Of a stretch of 64,000 nt of DNA, positions 33,001 through 44,536 are shown one piece after another (position 1 is the stretch's first letter; every line of letters starts with the position of its first letter). The translations under genes were made by a program, and so were the position numbers. The stretch covers positions 3,100,001 to 3,164,000 of the forward strand of contig OZ020251.1 of assembly GCA_963971285.1 (NCBI GenBank), written 5' to 3'. The notes below the pieces were generated by a model. That model was not told the DNA's origin and did no database searches. It saw only the letters and a list, made by a program, of their open reading frames with translations. Source of the stretch: Astropecten irregularis (taxonomy: Eukaryota > Echinodermata > Asteroidea > Paxillosida > Astropectinidae).

Positions 33001-34491
33001 GGGTAGTTGGTTCCTGGGTAGTTGGTTCCTGGGTAGTTGGTTCCACGGTAGTTGGTTCCTCGGTAGCTGGTTCCTCGGTAGTTGGCTCCCCGGTAGTTGG
33101 TTCCTCGGCAGTCGGTTCCTCGGTAGTTGGTTCCTCGGTAGTTGGTTCCTCGGTAGTCGGTTTCTTGGTAGTTGGTTCCTCGGTAGTTGGCTCCTCGGTA
33201 GTTGGTTCCTCGGTAGTTGGTTCCTCGGTAGTTGGTTCCTCGGTAGTTGGTTCCTCGGTAGTTGGCTCCTCGGTAGTCGATTTCTTGGTAGTTGGCTCCT
33301 CGGTAGTTGATTCCTCGGTAGTTGGTTCCTCGGTAGTTGGTTCCTCGGTAGTTGGTTCCTCGGTAGTTGGTTTCTCGGTAGTTGGCTCCTCGGTAGTCGG
33401 TTCCTCGGTAGTTGACTCCTCGGTAGTAGATTCCTCGGTTGTTGGTTCCTCAGTAGTTATTTCTTGGGGTTGGTTCTGTGTAGGTGGTTGGTAGGTAGGT
33501 AGGTTGATGAGTGGTAGGTTATGGTAAATTTAGTGACTGAACAAAAGTGGACGATACAAACCGGCTGAAACATTTGACATCCCCGCTTGGTGCCATGGTT
33601 CTACAAACTCCGAGCTTGCTCTATGCTTGTAGTTGTAGTAACACACGTTGCCTGTTACCCTTTTTAGTGTGTTGTAAGGAGGAAGCCACGGAAAACACAT
33701 CTACCGATTGGTCTCCTGATGAGAACTAGAGAAGGCAAGTCGAAACGTTGAGACCTTACGAGAAGTGCGAACGAAATAGAAGTGCGAAAGTACGAACGAC
33801 TCTTACATGGTGTTTCCCCAAAACAATCAAGATACCAATTGCCACCATGCAAAGCCTCAAATCTTTCTTACATGTACCGATACTTCCAATATGCTAGGGA
33901 ACATTCATGATGCATGCTACATTAGACATTCTAAAAACATGAAACAGCATCGGGGATAACTGCTGGATAAAACAAAAGTGTAGAACTGAAACAAGACACA
34001 TTTCTTCACAGTAAGCAGATACACGTATTAATTACCTAATTCAAACATCCGTCTATCACACATTAATATTGACTGTGTCAGACATATTTCGAAAAGTTTG
34101 TGAAAAAGCACAAGGACATACCCATTGAAATAAAGCAAATAACAATAATTTTAGGAACAGACAAAATTAATGTTTCACTACCCACCATGAATTCGTAGTA
34201 CTTGAAAGAGGGGTCTTTTATCAGTTTACCGGGATCGGTCTGGCCAGTTTCCCGGTTCAACTCACAGACTCCGGTCTCCTTAGCGAAGTTGAACGACGCG
34301 CACTCGGAGTTACGAGAGCAGAGTGCCGAGCATCGCAGGGCCGAAGTGACTGCGGATTTCTGGCTAAAAACACTCCCATCCAGTCTCCTGTTGTCACGCT
34401 TCATGAAGTCATTTTGTCGTCGCTGCACCTGACAAACCGCCAACGTGATCCCTAGAATAACGCAAAGGATCTTGAGCAATGACGACAACAT
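30092..34491 (-). CDS. Secreted PAN / Thr-Glu-Pro-repeat / F5-8C protein, paralogue 1 (five exons)
   Basis: CDS (- strand): 34,491-34,186, 33,475-32,827, 32,623-32,497, 30,822-30,657, 30,235-30,092; 1,392 nt, 463 aa. Residues 1-20 (MLSSLLKILCVILGITLAVC) form a signal peptide. A PAN/apple domain follows (LDGSVF, ALRCSALCSRNSECASFNF, GVCELN). Exon 2 encodes about 215 residues of pentapeptide TTEEP/TTQEP, a likely O-glycosylated stalk. Exons 3-5 build an F5/8C (discoidin) domain: CGLGMESGAIPDSSIT, SWIEVDLDDGTTVAGVITQG, AFIGNTD…MRLELLGIGC then stop. F5/8C and PAN domains bind glycans, lipids or proteins, so an extracellular or mucosal recognition role is inferred. The tandem paralogue at 40,731-43,776 has the same exon phases. 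Confidence 0.88.
32151..32463. mobile_element. MITE family 'AAAGGTAATATCATACTTTG', copy 2 (intron 3)
   Basis: It starts TTAAAGGTAGTATCATACTT and ends AAAGTATGATAGTACCTT. It sits between exons 3 and 4 of the PAN/F5-8C gene, ending about 33 bases from the exon-3 donor. Confidence 0.8.
33540..33860 (-). repeat. Dispersed repeat in intron 1 with hammerhead-like core
   Basis: 33,750-33,850 matches 18,340-18,425 in reverse. At 33,710-33,755 the + strand reads GGTCTC, CTGATGA, a short hairpin, CGAAAC, GTT, GAGACC. The outer hexamers pair and the two core boxes have hammerhead spacing, but there is no room for stem III. Confidence 0.5.
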
Positions 34492-34559
34492 CTTGAGTCG
34501 TAGCCTGAAATCAAAGTGTTCAAATTGTATTATTCTTATACAAGTTTTTTGGCCTGTCT

Positions 34560-34770
34560 TTGCAATATTCGTGCAAAGTGGACCCCTATCTTATTGTCGT
34601 ACAAAAACGAACCTCATCTCACCAGACACTATACGTAAACTGACCAAGCGAAGGACCGGGGTGTCACTGTTAAGATAACAGCCGATCTCGTTTCTGACAC
34701 GGGATTGGACGGTGATGAGTTACCTATGAGGAAGCCTCTTCTGATTGGTCACTCACACGCAGTAACAAGC
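34560..34770 (-). promoter_or_regulatory. Conserved upstream block of PAN/F5-8C paralogue 1
   Basis: About 110-270 bases upstream of the start codon, phrases are shared in order with the flank of paralogue 2: TACGTAAACTGAC, GATCTCGTTT, GACAC(G/T)GGATTG, GATGA and CTGATTGG (reverse CCAATCAG, a CCAAT box on the gene strand). It probably contains the promoter or upstream UTR. No TATA box was confirmed. Confidence 0.45.
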
Positions 34771-35886
34771 ATGGACAACATTTTACGTCCCCATACCGGT
34801 ACCGAGCCCGCTGTTTTTCTTTTCCACTAAAAACGTGAATTGATTGCCTCGTCTTCCAAATTGCCCGTTTGACGTATATTAACCATTGATTGTTTTTCTG
34901 GAGTACCGGCACAATTGTCCTTCCATTGATCGGAGCAATTAAAACAAAAGCGAGTCAGATAATGTAAAAATATAAACAGCGCTTCCACCGTTTATAAGCG
35001 GCCTTAATCAGAATGGAATCGTTTGAGTGGAGGGGTTACGAATTTGAGGTTTTTGCATTTTCATTAATTTCAACGCAATGGTGCCCTAAAGACCCTGGTC
35101 CTATGAGTACGATTTGTTAATGAATTGTATGGCAATGTATGACAAGACAGGAAATCGTCTGATTAAATCTTCGAATTCTTCTTGAATTGCATTTGATCTC
35201 ACACTCACACCGTGTACCTCCTGTATATTCCATGACGAGCTGAGGACGTGCATGGATACTAATTATCATTGATTGTTATTTCTCTCGCTGCTTTGTCCTT
35301 ACACTGATATCAATATGTTTGCCTTGTTAGAAAATCGAAGATTGTTAACTATTCTCTGTACCGTTATTAGTATGATACTTACAACTGGAGGTCTAAAGCA
35401 AGCTCTAGGGTCAATTTTATGGAACTGTTCAGCACAAATAAACTGCTTAGCACAAAATGTCTTCAAAAATGGCTTCCCTTAGTCTTTTTGGAGTATGTTT
35501 AATATTGAGTTACAAAATGTCTTGCTCAATAAAACAAACCACCATTTAAAAAAAATCCATTTGATATCATGGTCACCGAACAACAGCCAAAAAACAATCA
35601 CTTGTGATACGTACACAACACATGAAAATTTGGTTGTTAATCCTGTGTTTATAAGACATAAATTTCGCGGTTAGCAAAATCTTTTGCTAAGCAGAGCCGT
35701 GCTATTGGCCCCAGTTCGAATGGAATAGTGCAATATGTTATGCTATATTTTATATACCTGTTCATCATTCTTACCAATTAAGATTGAGAATGCATACCAT
35801 AGAGTGAAACAACATGTATGGCTTTACTTCGCGAACTAAGAAATTACTATGAAGGTTGTCCACGTCTGTGACCCCTGCATTGCCTC
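34771..35886. other. Spacer, nothing recognised
   Basis: Short open frames without splice context or recognisable motifs. It is AT-rich throughout. Confidence 0.5.
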
Positions 35887-36022
35887 CAGGGGCGTAGACC
35901 ACAGGCGGGGTGGGGGACACTGGCCCGAATTTCATTTTGTATATGCATATGTGCACAAACGTATATAAACGCACGGCACAGCTACATGATCCCCCAGGTC
36001 TAAGGACCTGTCCACGCCACTG
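35887..36022. mobile_element. Short hAT-like MITE (CAGGGGCGTAG ends)
   Basis: It starts CAGGGGCGTAGACCACAGG and ends CCTGTCCACGCCACTG, imperfect inverted ends of hAT style. The interior phrase TATGCATATGTGCACAAACG is repeated at 38,087-38,122 beside a poly-G run, which may be the remnant of a second copy. No convincing 8-bp duplication is seen. Confidence 0.5.
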
Positions 36023-36146
36023 ATGCCCTTTCATGGCTCACAAGACCAATACGGGCACGCCTGACCTAGCTGAAGTGACGGCAGATGAATGCCTGTCTAC
36101 GGTCTGGAGGCTTAGCCACACTGCTTTTCCGCCTTCGTCTTTTTAC

Positions 36147-36291
36147 AATGGGAGACTTTTGAAGAGTCGGTCTTGAGTCAACAGCGCACGCGCACGCACA
36201 TGCAATACAACGTGCGCATGCTCACAGTTGCGCAAGCATGGTTTGCGTGTGCGCTGTTGACTCAAGTCCGACCCTCCAAAAGTCTCCCATT
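36147..36291. mobile_element. 145-bp fold-back MITE
   Basis: AATGGGAGACTTTTGAAGAG…TTGAGTCAACAGCGCACGCG is mirrored by …GTGCGCTGTTGACTCAAG…CCAAAAGTCTCCCATT. Arms are about 50 bases with few mismatches, and the centre contains GTGCGCATGC. It would extrude as a cruciform. Confidence 0.8.
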
Positions 36292-36309
36292 AGTTTTGTT
36301 TTGCGGGCG

Positions 36310-37900
36310 TCATCAAAGGATGAGACAGCCTTGCTGGCCGTGACGGGAACCCAGGCTACTTAACTGGGGCTGTATAAGCACGACTGCTTTGTAGATATTT
36401 ATCCTAGTGTTGGTCTTAAGGTGTTTGTTGTTCCACATCCACTTGTAGAGTCTTCCGAAGGCGTTGTTTGGTTGTGCTAGGCTGTTGTCGACCTCCTTGT
36501 TTATGCGAGCATCAGCAGAAATGATGCAGCCGAGGTAAGCGAACTGCTGCACTGATTTATTGTTCTGTGTTGCCGATATGGGGGTGGGGGTGTAGACTTC
36601 CCGGGAGCAGGTTAGTGGAGAACCTCCGTCGTCCTTATGCTAACCTCAAGCCTGAAGAGCTTGGTAATCTGGGCGAAGCAAGACGTGATGTGCTGCATCA
36701 GGGCTGTCTCCGAGTGGGCAACGAGTCCGAAAACACCCTGTTCAGGATCAGCTGTTTGAAGGTCTTGGTAAATAGTGTGGGACTGCAGGTGTCTGAGGTT
36801 GAAGAGGTTGCCGTCCAGGCTACACCTCATGATGTACACGCCGCCCTTATCGGCAAGGTCCTAAGTGGCTTGCTTGAGCATCGAGCTGAAGAAGATGCTG
36901 AAAAGTGTCAGGCCAAATCGCAGCCCTAGCTGTTCTTGATGATGGAAAAGGGTTCCGACAGGTCGCCCTTGACTTTGTCCTATTTGATCCTCATGCAGCT
37001 GTATCACACTGACCAGGAACTAGGGGGCATCCAAGCCGCTTCAGTATATGTCACAAGCCTGTCCTGCTCACTGTGTCAAACGCGTCGGTAAGGTCGACGA
37101 AGGTAGCATAGACACTTTTCCTGCAGCTGCCTGAGGACAAAGACCATGTCAGTCGTGCCCCTGTTGGTACGAAAGCCGTACTGCCTCTCGGGTAGGTGGT
37201 CTTCGGAAATTGTTGGGATGAGTCTGTTCAGGAGAACACGCGCGAGGATCTTGTTTGCGATGGAGAGTATAAAGGCGACCCCTGAAATTTGAGCAGTCAC
37301 ACTTTTCTCCCTTGTTCTTGAACAGGGTGATGATGACTCTGTTGCGTCGGTTTTATGGTAACTTGCCTTGCTTCCAGCATTACAGAAAGAGGTCGTGAAG
37401 CTTGGAATGCAATGCTGGTCCTCCGTTCTTCCAGATCTTAAGGGGAATGCCGTCCACGCCCACTGCCTTGCCACTCGATAGGATGGCCTTGGTGGTCTCC
37501 CCGAGTGTGGTGGCTCGTCCAGCTCCTCTCTCAATGGTTCGTGGGGAATGCGGTTGATCGCGACGTCCTGGACCCGGCGGTCGGCGTTGAAGAGAGCTTG
37601 TACGTGCTATGTCCGGGGGAGGGTCAGAGCTGTTGTCAGGGCTGTCGAGTCGTGGTTGGAGGCAAGACTGAAACTTTACCCTCCCGACAGGGTCTGTTAA
37701 ATAGCCAGCCAGTATGGAACTTGTTCCTGCTGGGTCCAACCTTCCTCCTTGCCTTGGTCTTGAAGCCTAGCTGGAGTGAGCAGCAGAGCAGGCTGTGGTT
37801 TGTGTTTCACTCGGTGATCGGCATCACTCTAGTGTGGAGGACGTCGGTCCGGTCGCGCTGGCACAAAAGCATGTAGTCAAGGAGGTGAAAGTTTTTCGGT
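36310..37900 (-). mobile_element. Decayed LINE (endonuclease end to RT), frameshifted
   Basis: Read on the - strand from 37,900 downward, the pieces appear in the expected order in different frames. They are the endonuclease tail (HLLDYM…QRDRTDVLHTRVMP), a linker (SSGKAVGVDGIPLKIWKNGG), the RT fingers and palm (NKILARVLLNRLIP, LPERQYGFRTNRGTTDMVF), the region after the missing catalytic DD (LVAHSETALMQHI) and the thumb (FAYLGCIISADARIN, INIYKAVVL). Several frameshifts and a lost FADD motif show it is dead. The order and the LPExQxGFRxNRGTxD phrase identify an APE-type non-LTR retrotransposon; the clade is not assigned. Confidence 0.85.
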
Positions 37901-38056
37901 CGTTGCCCCATCCATTTTTTCCGGCTGTCTTTTTGCTGGAAGATGCTCTGTACAGAAGTACAGTAAATGGCGACCGTTGTCGTTGCATTTTCCAACTCCA
38001 TGACCGCCGAGGACACCTTTCCAGGATGCGGTGTCGCGACCCACTCTTGATCACCG

Positions 38057-38122
38057 AGGTGGGGGGGGGGGGGGGGGGGGCACTGGCATATGCATATGTG
38101 CACAAACGTATATAAACGCACG
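38057..38122. repeat. Poly-G run and shared TATGCATATGTGCACAAACG phrase
   Basis: About 20 consecutive G followed by the phrase also found inside 35,887-36,022. Confidence 0.6.
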
Positions 38123-38269
38123 ACCCATGCTGGCAGGAGCCTGTGCAAGTCGGAGTAAAAACTTCTCTGCGAGAACCTCTAGGTGAGTCACAAAGTAGAG
38201 TCACAAAGTAGACGCTGAAGAGTGTTAGGTGATGGCAGGAAAACACTGACTGATAATTAAATAAAATGC

Positions 38270-40230
38270 AGAGATTGGAGACAAACAGAAAACAATATTG
38301 ATTTTTCATTACTTTATATTTCGCCGTACCACGTCCTCCATTGGACGTCTTTGGCTTAATTGTTCTTATCTGTAATTCATGGAAATCGATAGTCCGCCTC
38401 GTGGGCACCACGCTCATCAGAGTCTCCGATGCAGTATTGCAGGCATCCTTGCATCCAAGCAGTCTCACCGTTCTCGATAGGCAAAGGGTTACCAGCTATT
38501 AATGATCTGTGCGGTTGACATGAATTATTTTGGCTGGCACTCGGCGCGGCGGAGATCTTATTTCCCATAAACCTTTGCGAAGATTCGGTCTTTATGTATC
38601 TCTATGGTCTTTATACTGTAATCATAACGCAAGTTTTTGAATGGCGCCCTCTTTTAATAAAAAAGGAACTGTGGTTGTGCTTTGTGGTCTACGAACCGTG
38701 CTGCAACTCCAGCGCGATTTATTCTGAAAATGAACAAGAACCTAGACGAATATTCGGCATGAACAACATCTCTCAGATTTTCTCGCCTGCCTTTTGCTCA
38801 TGATAAGCCTTCCGGCTTCCCAGATTAAATTAAAACTTTAAAGATAGTTTGGCAGTTGTCAAATTATTATATTGAAACCACCACAGTGTTGAAGTATGTG
38901 GCGCCACCAAGATTCTTTATGTTTTCTTCGGATTACTGTACAGCACTAAGTATTGTGTGTGGTTTTGCTTTTTTTGCTTTTGGTAATTTTAAAAGAGATA
39001 ATTCCTCATTCATTTAAAAATATTATAATATTTATTTTGTTTGAGAGAAATGAGCCAGAAGTAGACGTCACACAAACTAGCAAAGATATGCAGGAAACAT
39101 AAATATCGTGTTACAAGTGCATGTATTAATCCATACTGCAGCGCTATGCCCGTGTATTAAGTGCAATATAAATTAACACAGAAAATAATAACATAATTAT
39201 TTACTTTTATTTTGCACTCCGTTTGCACAATGATGATGCCAGTTGTATACACAAAATTTTATCAAACAGAATTTGAGGTAAGATTGGTAAAACAGCGAAT
39301 GCCTGAAAAAACTAATGAGTTGCAATGCTTGAAAAGAGTTCGGCATTCGTCACATTATACTTATCTTTTGCAGCTGAAGGTGGCTTTTGATATTATCTGA
39401 AACCGCACTTTTGGAACCTTATTTTAGTAAAGAAATCATCACTTTGACACTCGCAAGGTGCCAGAATGATCGTACTAAAGATAGTTTCCCGTTCGCTGTA
39501 TGCACCACGTAATACCCTTCATTTTATACGCAGAAGGTAACCGCATGCAATTCGTAGTTTTAGACTAATAATAACCAAACTCTTAATGAATTATAATATT
39601 TAAATACAATTCTACGTCGAACCACTTTTAAAGCACAAAGCTGTATTTGACTTTAGTAAATATCACTTAAGAACTATACTTTACTTACACAGAACAAATG
39701 AAAGGTTATATCAATTTATTTTATATCACTCGAAGGATATGAACTCTATTGAACAAATCGTGACATTATGAAGAAAGTCTTATCATTTTACGTTCGTAAA
39801 TAAATTGGACATAATCATATCTTTTCTCTACCCGAAATTAGCTAGAATGTTTTGGGGCCTATGCTTTTAACCACTTTATGAAAAGAAAAGCTCAACACTT
39901 TTAAAATCTCATTAGATGAATAATTTGAAGTTAATTTTTGTTTTCCTAAAATCGAGCATTGTTTCGTTAGACAAAATGCTAAGCAAGCTTTTTTTTCACA
40001 CTGGTTGGGACTTTTAACTTAACAACAACTTTTTATCACATAACGGACGCCCCAGCAAAATAGCTTTTACCATTAGGCACATGATAAGCATTACGTACAT
40101 TTGTTATAGATGCTTACTACGCAAATAATTTAATTCAATACATCGCCAATATTACTTTACAACAAGTTTACTTCAACAAAGTTAATTTCAAATGAATAAC
40201 ATTCCAACGTGCGTGATATCACTAGAAGTG
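38270..40230. repeat. Detached copy of the 44.8-52.8 kb repeat landscape
   Basis: 38,270-38,620 matches the array unit at 45.4, 46.3, 47.65, 48.4 and 51.1 kb (CAGAGATTG…CGCCGTACC…GTCTCCGATGCAGTATT…GGTTACCAGCTA). Downstream, 39,055-39,780 keeps the order of phrases of 51,525-52,500 (GACGTCACACAAA, GACACTCGCAAGGTG, ATCACTCGAA…GAACT…ATTGAA), though strongly diverged. No gene is seen. Confidence 0.55.
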
Positions 40231-40730
40231 GTGAAATTGTATTATGAACTACCCGTGTGCACTTCGTATCGTATAACCTTTAAAAGCGTGCAAAGGCATA
40301 TTAACTAAAATAACCAAACGTATTCTGTAGCGTAAAGTGCAAAGGAATACCATAACATTCATTATATATTATACTTTTTTTTACAGAATTAATTTTTTTT
40401 AGCGCGTTGCAGGCAAAAGTAAAAGACAAATGCATCAACATGATTAATATTTTGCTTCATCTCATTTTCTTTTCTTTTTGTCATCAGATGAGGACTTCTG
40501 TTAATCAATCCATCGCTAACATAAATTTGATAAATCATTAAACGTCGCAGACCGAAAATGCATAACATAGACATTTTCACGACTTAATAGTTTGACTAAA
40601 TATATTGTTGGAGCCGATACTAAAAGGGCAACTTTTGTGTCAGAGACCCACTGATTGGGTTGAGCACGACGTCATAATTTTGTGTTAAGCTGCCAAAGTA
40701 AAAGTTTCGGCTAATTGGGTTACCGAGAAG

Positions 40731-43700
40731 TTAGCAGCCAAGCAACTCCATTCGCAGTCTGAAATTTCCCAGCTTCACAGTGGGCACGATGCGCACTACA
40801 GTAGCCATGATGCTTGGATCAAACGTGTGGGTGAAGTGACTCACAGCATCAGTGCAAACAAACACCTGAAATGTCCCAAGAATAAAAAACCTGATAACAC
40901 GGTATTCTCTAGAGGCAAGTGACATGATACACTGAATAATATTCACGTTTGGGCCGGCAGTCTAAAGATATGTGTATGACGTAATCGTGAGATGAATAAT
41001 CCTCATTTCCCGAGAAGAATAATTACGTGATACATGGTAAACAATTAACGTGGCACTGTATAGCACTTTTAATTTGCAAAAACTATTATAGAGACTGATC
41101 ACAATGCATACAAAGTCATGTATGCCTAACCTTGGCGGCTCCGGCTTCTTCCACGTATTCATAGCTAGAAGAGGAGGATTGCTTGAACATCACTTCATAC
41201 TCCGCTACATACTTGTCAGTCCCATCACCTTGTGTGATGATACCGGTCACCATGGTGATATCAACCAGGTCCACCTCGACCCAGCAGTTGTCACTTCAAA
41301 GTCCACAGTAAAATAAGAAAGTAAGGAAAAACTGATGCAGAGACTGGATATTTAATCAGTTACGTGATATGCAATATGCATTATTGTGTTGTGCGTATCT
41401 ACGAAATACGCACAACGTTGCCGAAACAAGGAGTCTATAATTATTATATAGCTTATTCCTTGTGTAACTCCAATAGGATAACACACTCAATACGTGTTGA
41501 TTTTATATAAAATATATAATGGCAGTGCGTCATTAGCCACGTTAGTTCACACACTTTAAAAACGCGATTGTTTTCTGCCGTGTCCACACAGACAGAAAAA
41601 AATCACACCAGTTTGACTTTAAGTTGACCTGCATCCGGTGCTACGCGTGCGACGAACTGAATATCAAATGATTTCTATTATAATGGAACAATGTTAATTT
41701 CGTATCTAGAGGTTGTGCAGTCACGTGATCAGAACGCCATTTTGGACGGCAACGCTATACACATGTATAATGCACGTACGTACAGTGTATACATGTAACC
41801 CACGTGCGTTCGTGTAGCTTGCAAATCAACCGGACTGCTGTCTGGTACCACGCGAACGCGTGCGTGCGTATGCGTGCCGTCCAAAATGGCTGATAAGCTG
41901 TCAAGTGACGTCACGTGCACGCACTCTATAGCGCAAAGTATTAGTGGGAAGTATTAGTGGGAAGTATTAGTGGGAAGTATTAGTGCGATTTTAATCGTGA
42001 TTCAAATCGCGATTATTTTGTATTCACACACGAAAAAATAAACAAAAACGGTTTTTAAATCCCGATTCAAGTCACGAAGCAAATAATATCGATTATTTCG
42101 GTATGTGTGAACGGGCCTATAGTAACGCCCCTCCGGCCGGATTTAATTGAACATGAGAAACAATACTCGTTGAATTGTGTATTTTCTGTTCCGGTTACAT
42201 TATATAGCTGCCTGATTCGAGGTGCGTGAAGCTAGCTCTAGATGCGACATGGTTATGACCTTAAATATAACACCAAACTTTCGAGTGAAAGAGCCACGGC
42301 GAACTATGAAAACAAGTCAAACACTGAAAAAACATGAAAATAAAATGATATCAATTGATAGGTAATAATAACGATAATGATAATACAAAGATACCTACTT
42401 GTCTGCTTGCCAGAAATTGCCACCGTTTAGACGAGCATATTTGGCTTCGTGACCTGATACAGCAAGTGACGAAGTTATACGATTATCAGTAATGGTGCCG
42501 CTCTCTAGGCCCAAAGGTCCAGGAATACACTCAGCTGTTGGATCAAACAAACACACGCAACACCCGTGTCATCCAAACTTGTCCTAAGCCTGTCTGTCAT
42601 ATTTCGTCCATTAATTTCAATTTTTCAAAGAACAAAATGCAAAACTTACTTGTTGTAGTCTCCCGTTCAGTGCTTGGTTTCTCAGTACTGGGTTCTTCGG
42701 TAGTCAGTTCCTCAGTAGTTGGCTCTTTGGTAGTTGGTTCCTCGGTAGTTGGTTCCTCGGTAGTTGGTTCCTCGGTAGTTCGCTCCTCGGTAGTTGGTTC
42801 CTCGGTATCTGGCTCCTCGGTAGTTTGGGTCTCGGTATTTGGCTCCTCGGTAGCTGGCTCCTCGGTAGTTGGTTCCTCGGTAGTTGGTTCCTCTGTAGTT
42901 GATTCCTCGGTAGTTCCCTCCTCGGTAGTTGGTTCCTCGGTAGTTGGTTCCTCGGTAGTTCGCTCCTCGGTAGTTGGTTCCTCGGTATCTGGCTCCTCGG
43001 TAGTTTGGGTCTCGGTATTTGGCTCCTCGGTAGTTGGCTCCTCGGTAGCTGGCTCTTCGGTAGTTTGGGTCTCGGTATCTGGCTCCTCGGTAGTTGGTTC
43101 CTCGGTAGTTGGTTCCTCGGTAGTTGGCTCCTCGGTGGTTTGGCCCCTGGTACTTGGCTCATAGGTAGTTGGTTCCTCAGGTTGGTTCTGCGTTGGTAGG
43201 TGAATGAGTTTATTAATGAGCAAGCAGGTAATATTGAAATATTTAATATTTATTCTAGCAGAATAAGATCCTTTTTTGGGGGAAAACTAAGTTCTTTAAA
43301 AGAGAGAATTCATAATGTCTCTCATCGTAGAAGTGTGGAACAAGCAGTGCCTCGGACTAAAACAGGACCAATTACCTGTAGTTTTCCTTCGCTGGAGTAC
43401 ACAATTGCATTTTGTATTAAATAAAAGAAACGGCCACTAAGTCTCCATGGATATTGAGTGTTTAAAAACTTACCATGAATTCGTAGTATTTGAAGCGGGA
43501 ATCATTTTCCAGATTTCCAGGATCAGTCTGGCCAGTTTCCCGGTTCAACTCACAGACCCCGGTCTCCTTAGCGAAGTTGAATGACGCGCACTCGGAGTTA
43601 CGAGAGCAGAGCGCCGAGCATCGCAGGGCCGAACTGATGCCGGATTTCTTTCTGAAAACGCTCCCATCCAGTCTCGCGTCGTCACGCTTCACGAAGTCAT

Positions 43701-43776
43701 TTTGTCGATGCTCGTGACAAACCGCCAACGTCGCTCCTAGAATAACGCAAAGGATCTTGAGCAATGACGACAACAT
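40731..43776 (-). CDS. Secreted PAN / Thr-Glu-Pro-repeat / F5-8C protein, paralogue 2 (five exons)
   Basis: CDS (- strand): 43,776-43,474, 43,187-42,650, 42,534-42,399, 41,293-41,131, 40,865-40,731; 1,275 nt, 424 aa. The signal peptide (MLSSLLKILCVILGATLAVC) and PAN domain are almost identical to paralogue 1. The repeat stalk is shorter (about 179 residues, with variants EEPDTETQTTEEP and EEPNTETQ). The F5/8C domain (GPLGLESGTITDNRIT, NCWVEVDLVDITMVTGIITQG, MRLELL-like RMELLGC then stop) is much more diverged. All intron phases agree with paralogue 1 (0, 1, 2, 0). The exon-4 donor is GTTAGG, a weaker GT site. It is likely an extracellular adhesion or immune-recognition protein, but no direct evidence of ligand exists. 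Confidence 0.87.
41718..41920. mobile_element. MITE in intron 3 of PAN/F5-8C paralogue 2
   Basis: GTCACGTGATCAGAACGCCATTTTGGACGGCA at the left is mirrored by TGCCGTCCAAAATGGC…GTGACGTCACGTGC at the right. The interior is rich in ACGTACGTAC and CACACGA-type CpG repeats. Confidence 0.6.
41938..41987. repeat. 13-bp minisatellite (GTATTAGTGGGAA)
   Basis: Nearly four exact head-to-tail copies within intron 3. Confidence 0.9.
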
Positions 43777-43799
43777 TTCGGAGTTTATGCACGTTGTGT

Positions 43800-44000
43800 C
43801 TGTATTAAAAATGTTGACGCCAGTTTGGGTCCAAACTCTCCTTCTAGATCAATCGAACCGAATTCACTGTAATACGTAAACTGACTGAGCAAAGAGATGG
43901 GTACGTCACTTTAAGGATACCAGTCGATCTCGTTTATGACACTGGATTGAACGATGAAGAGTCACCGATGAGAAAGATTCTCCTGATTGGACAGGCAGGT
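43800..44000 (-). promoter_or_regulatory. Conserved upstream block of PAN/F5-8C paralogue 2
   Basis: Shares ordered phrases with 34,600-34,760, including ATACGTAAACTGAC, GATCTCGTTTATGACACTGG and CCTGATTGG (a CCAAT box on the gene strand). The spacing to the start codon is similar in both paralogues. Confidence 0.45.
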
Positions 44001-44536
44001 TGTTAGAACCTATTCGACCTTTCTCGACAACACCCCCTTCACACTCCACCTGCCCTCCCCAGCCCCCGTCATCTACAAGGTTGTGGTGAATTAATTTCCC
44101 AGAGAAATTGGTCGCCCTGCTTGTTTCATTATCGATTTAAATATTCCATTTACGTATCTTGTTTGTTAGTAAAAATAGGGAGAGAGTCGTCAGTCAAAAA
44201 CACGCGCATTGATATTCGGGAAACGTATCAGTAAGCGTTGGCATCTATATAAGAAGCCCCGCCGTTAACTCTAAGCTGGTGTGTAAATGCGCCACAAGAA
44301 TTAGGAGAAATGAAGCAGGCAAATATCAATCTTCAGCAATGATTGAATTATTGATAAAACACTGATATCAAGAAAAACATTTCGGGTAATTTTGCACGCT
44401 TCTTTTCATCTGTACAAAACAACATCCAGATTTATTGTGCGCACCGATACGTACGCATAGTTAACAGGGTTTTTTGTAAAAGTGTTCACAGGTATTGATT
44501 GTTATCAACTTGAGAACAAAAAGAGTGTTTCTTTCG

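Noticed and set aside
32838-33494. A 218-codon + strand frame of VVGSS repeats (and a GSWFLGS frame)
   Set aside because: It is the complement of the Thr-Glu-Pro stalk exon. A 15-bp repeat without stops leaves several frames open on both strands. Splice sites and domain context support only the - strand.
41938-41987. CRISPR-like array
   Set aside because: A contiguous 13-bp minisatellite without spacers, in an animal intron.
42538-43164. Long + strand VVGSS frame and a - strand PRNQLPRSQ frame
   Set aside because: Same artefact over the stalk exon of paralogue 2.
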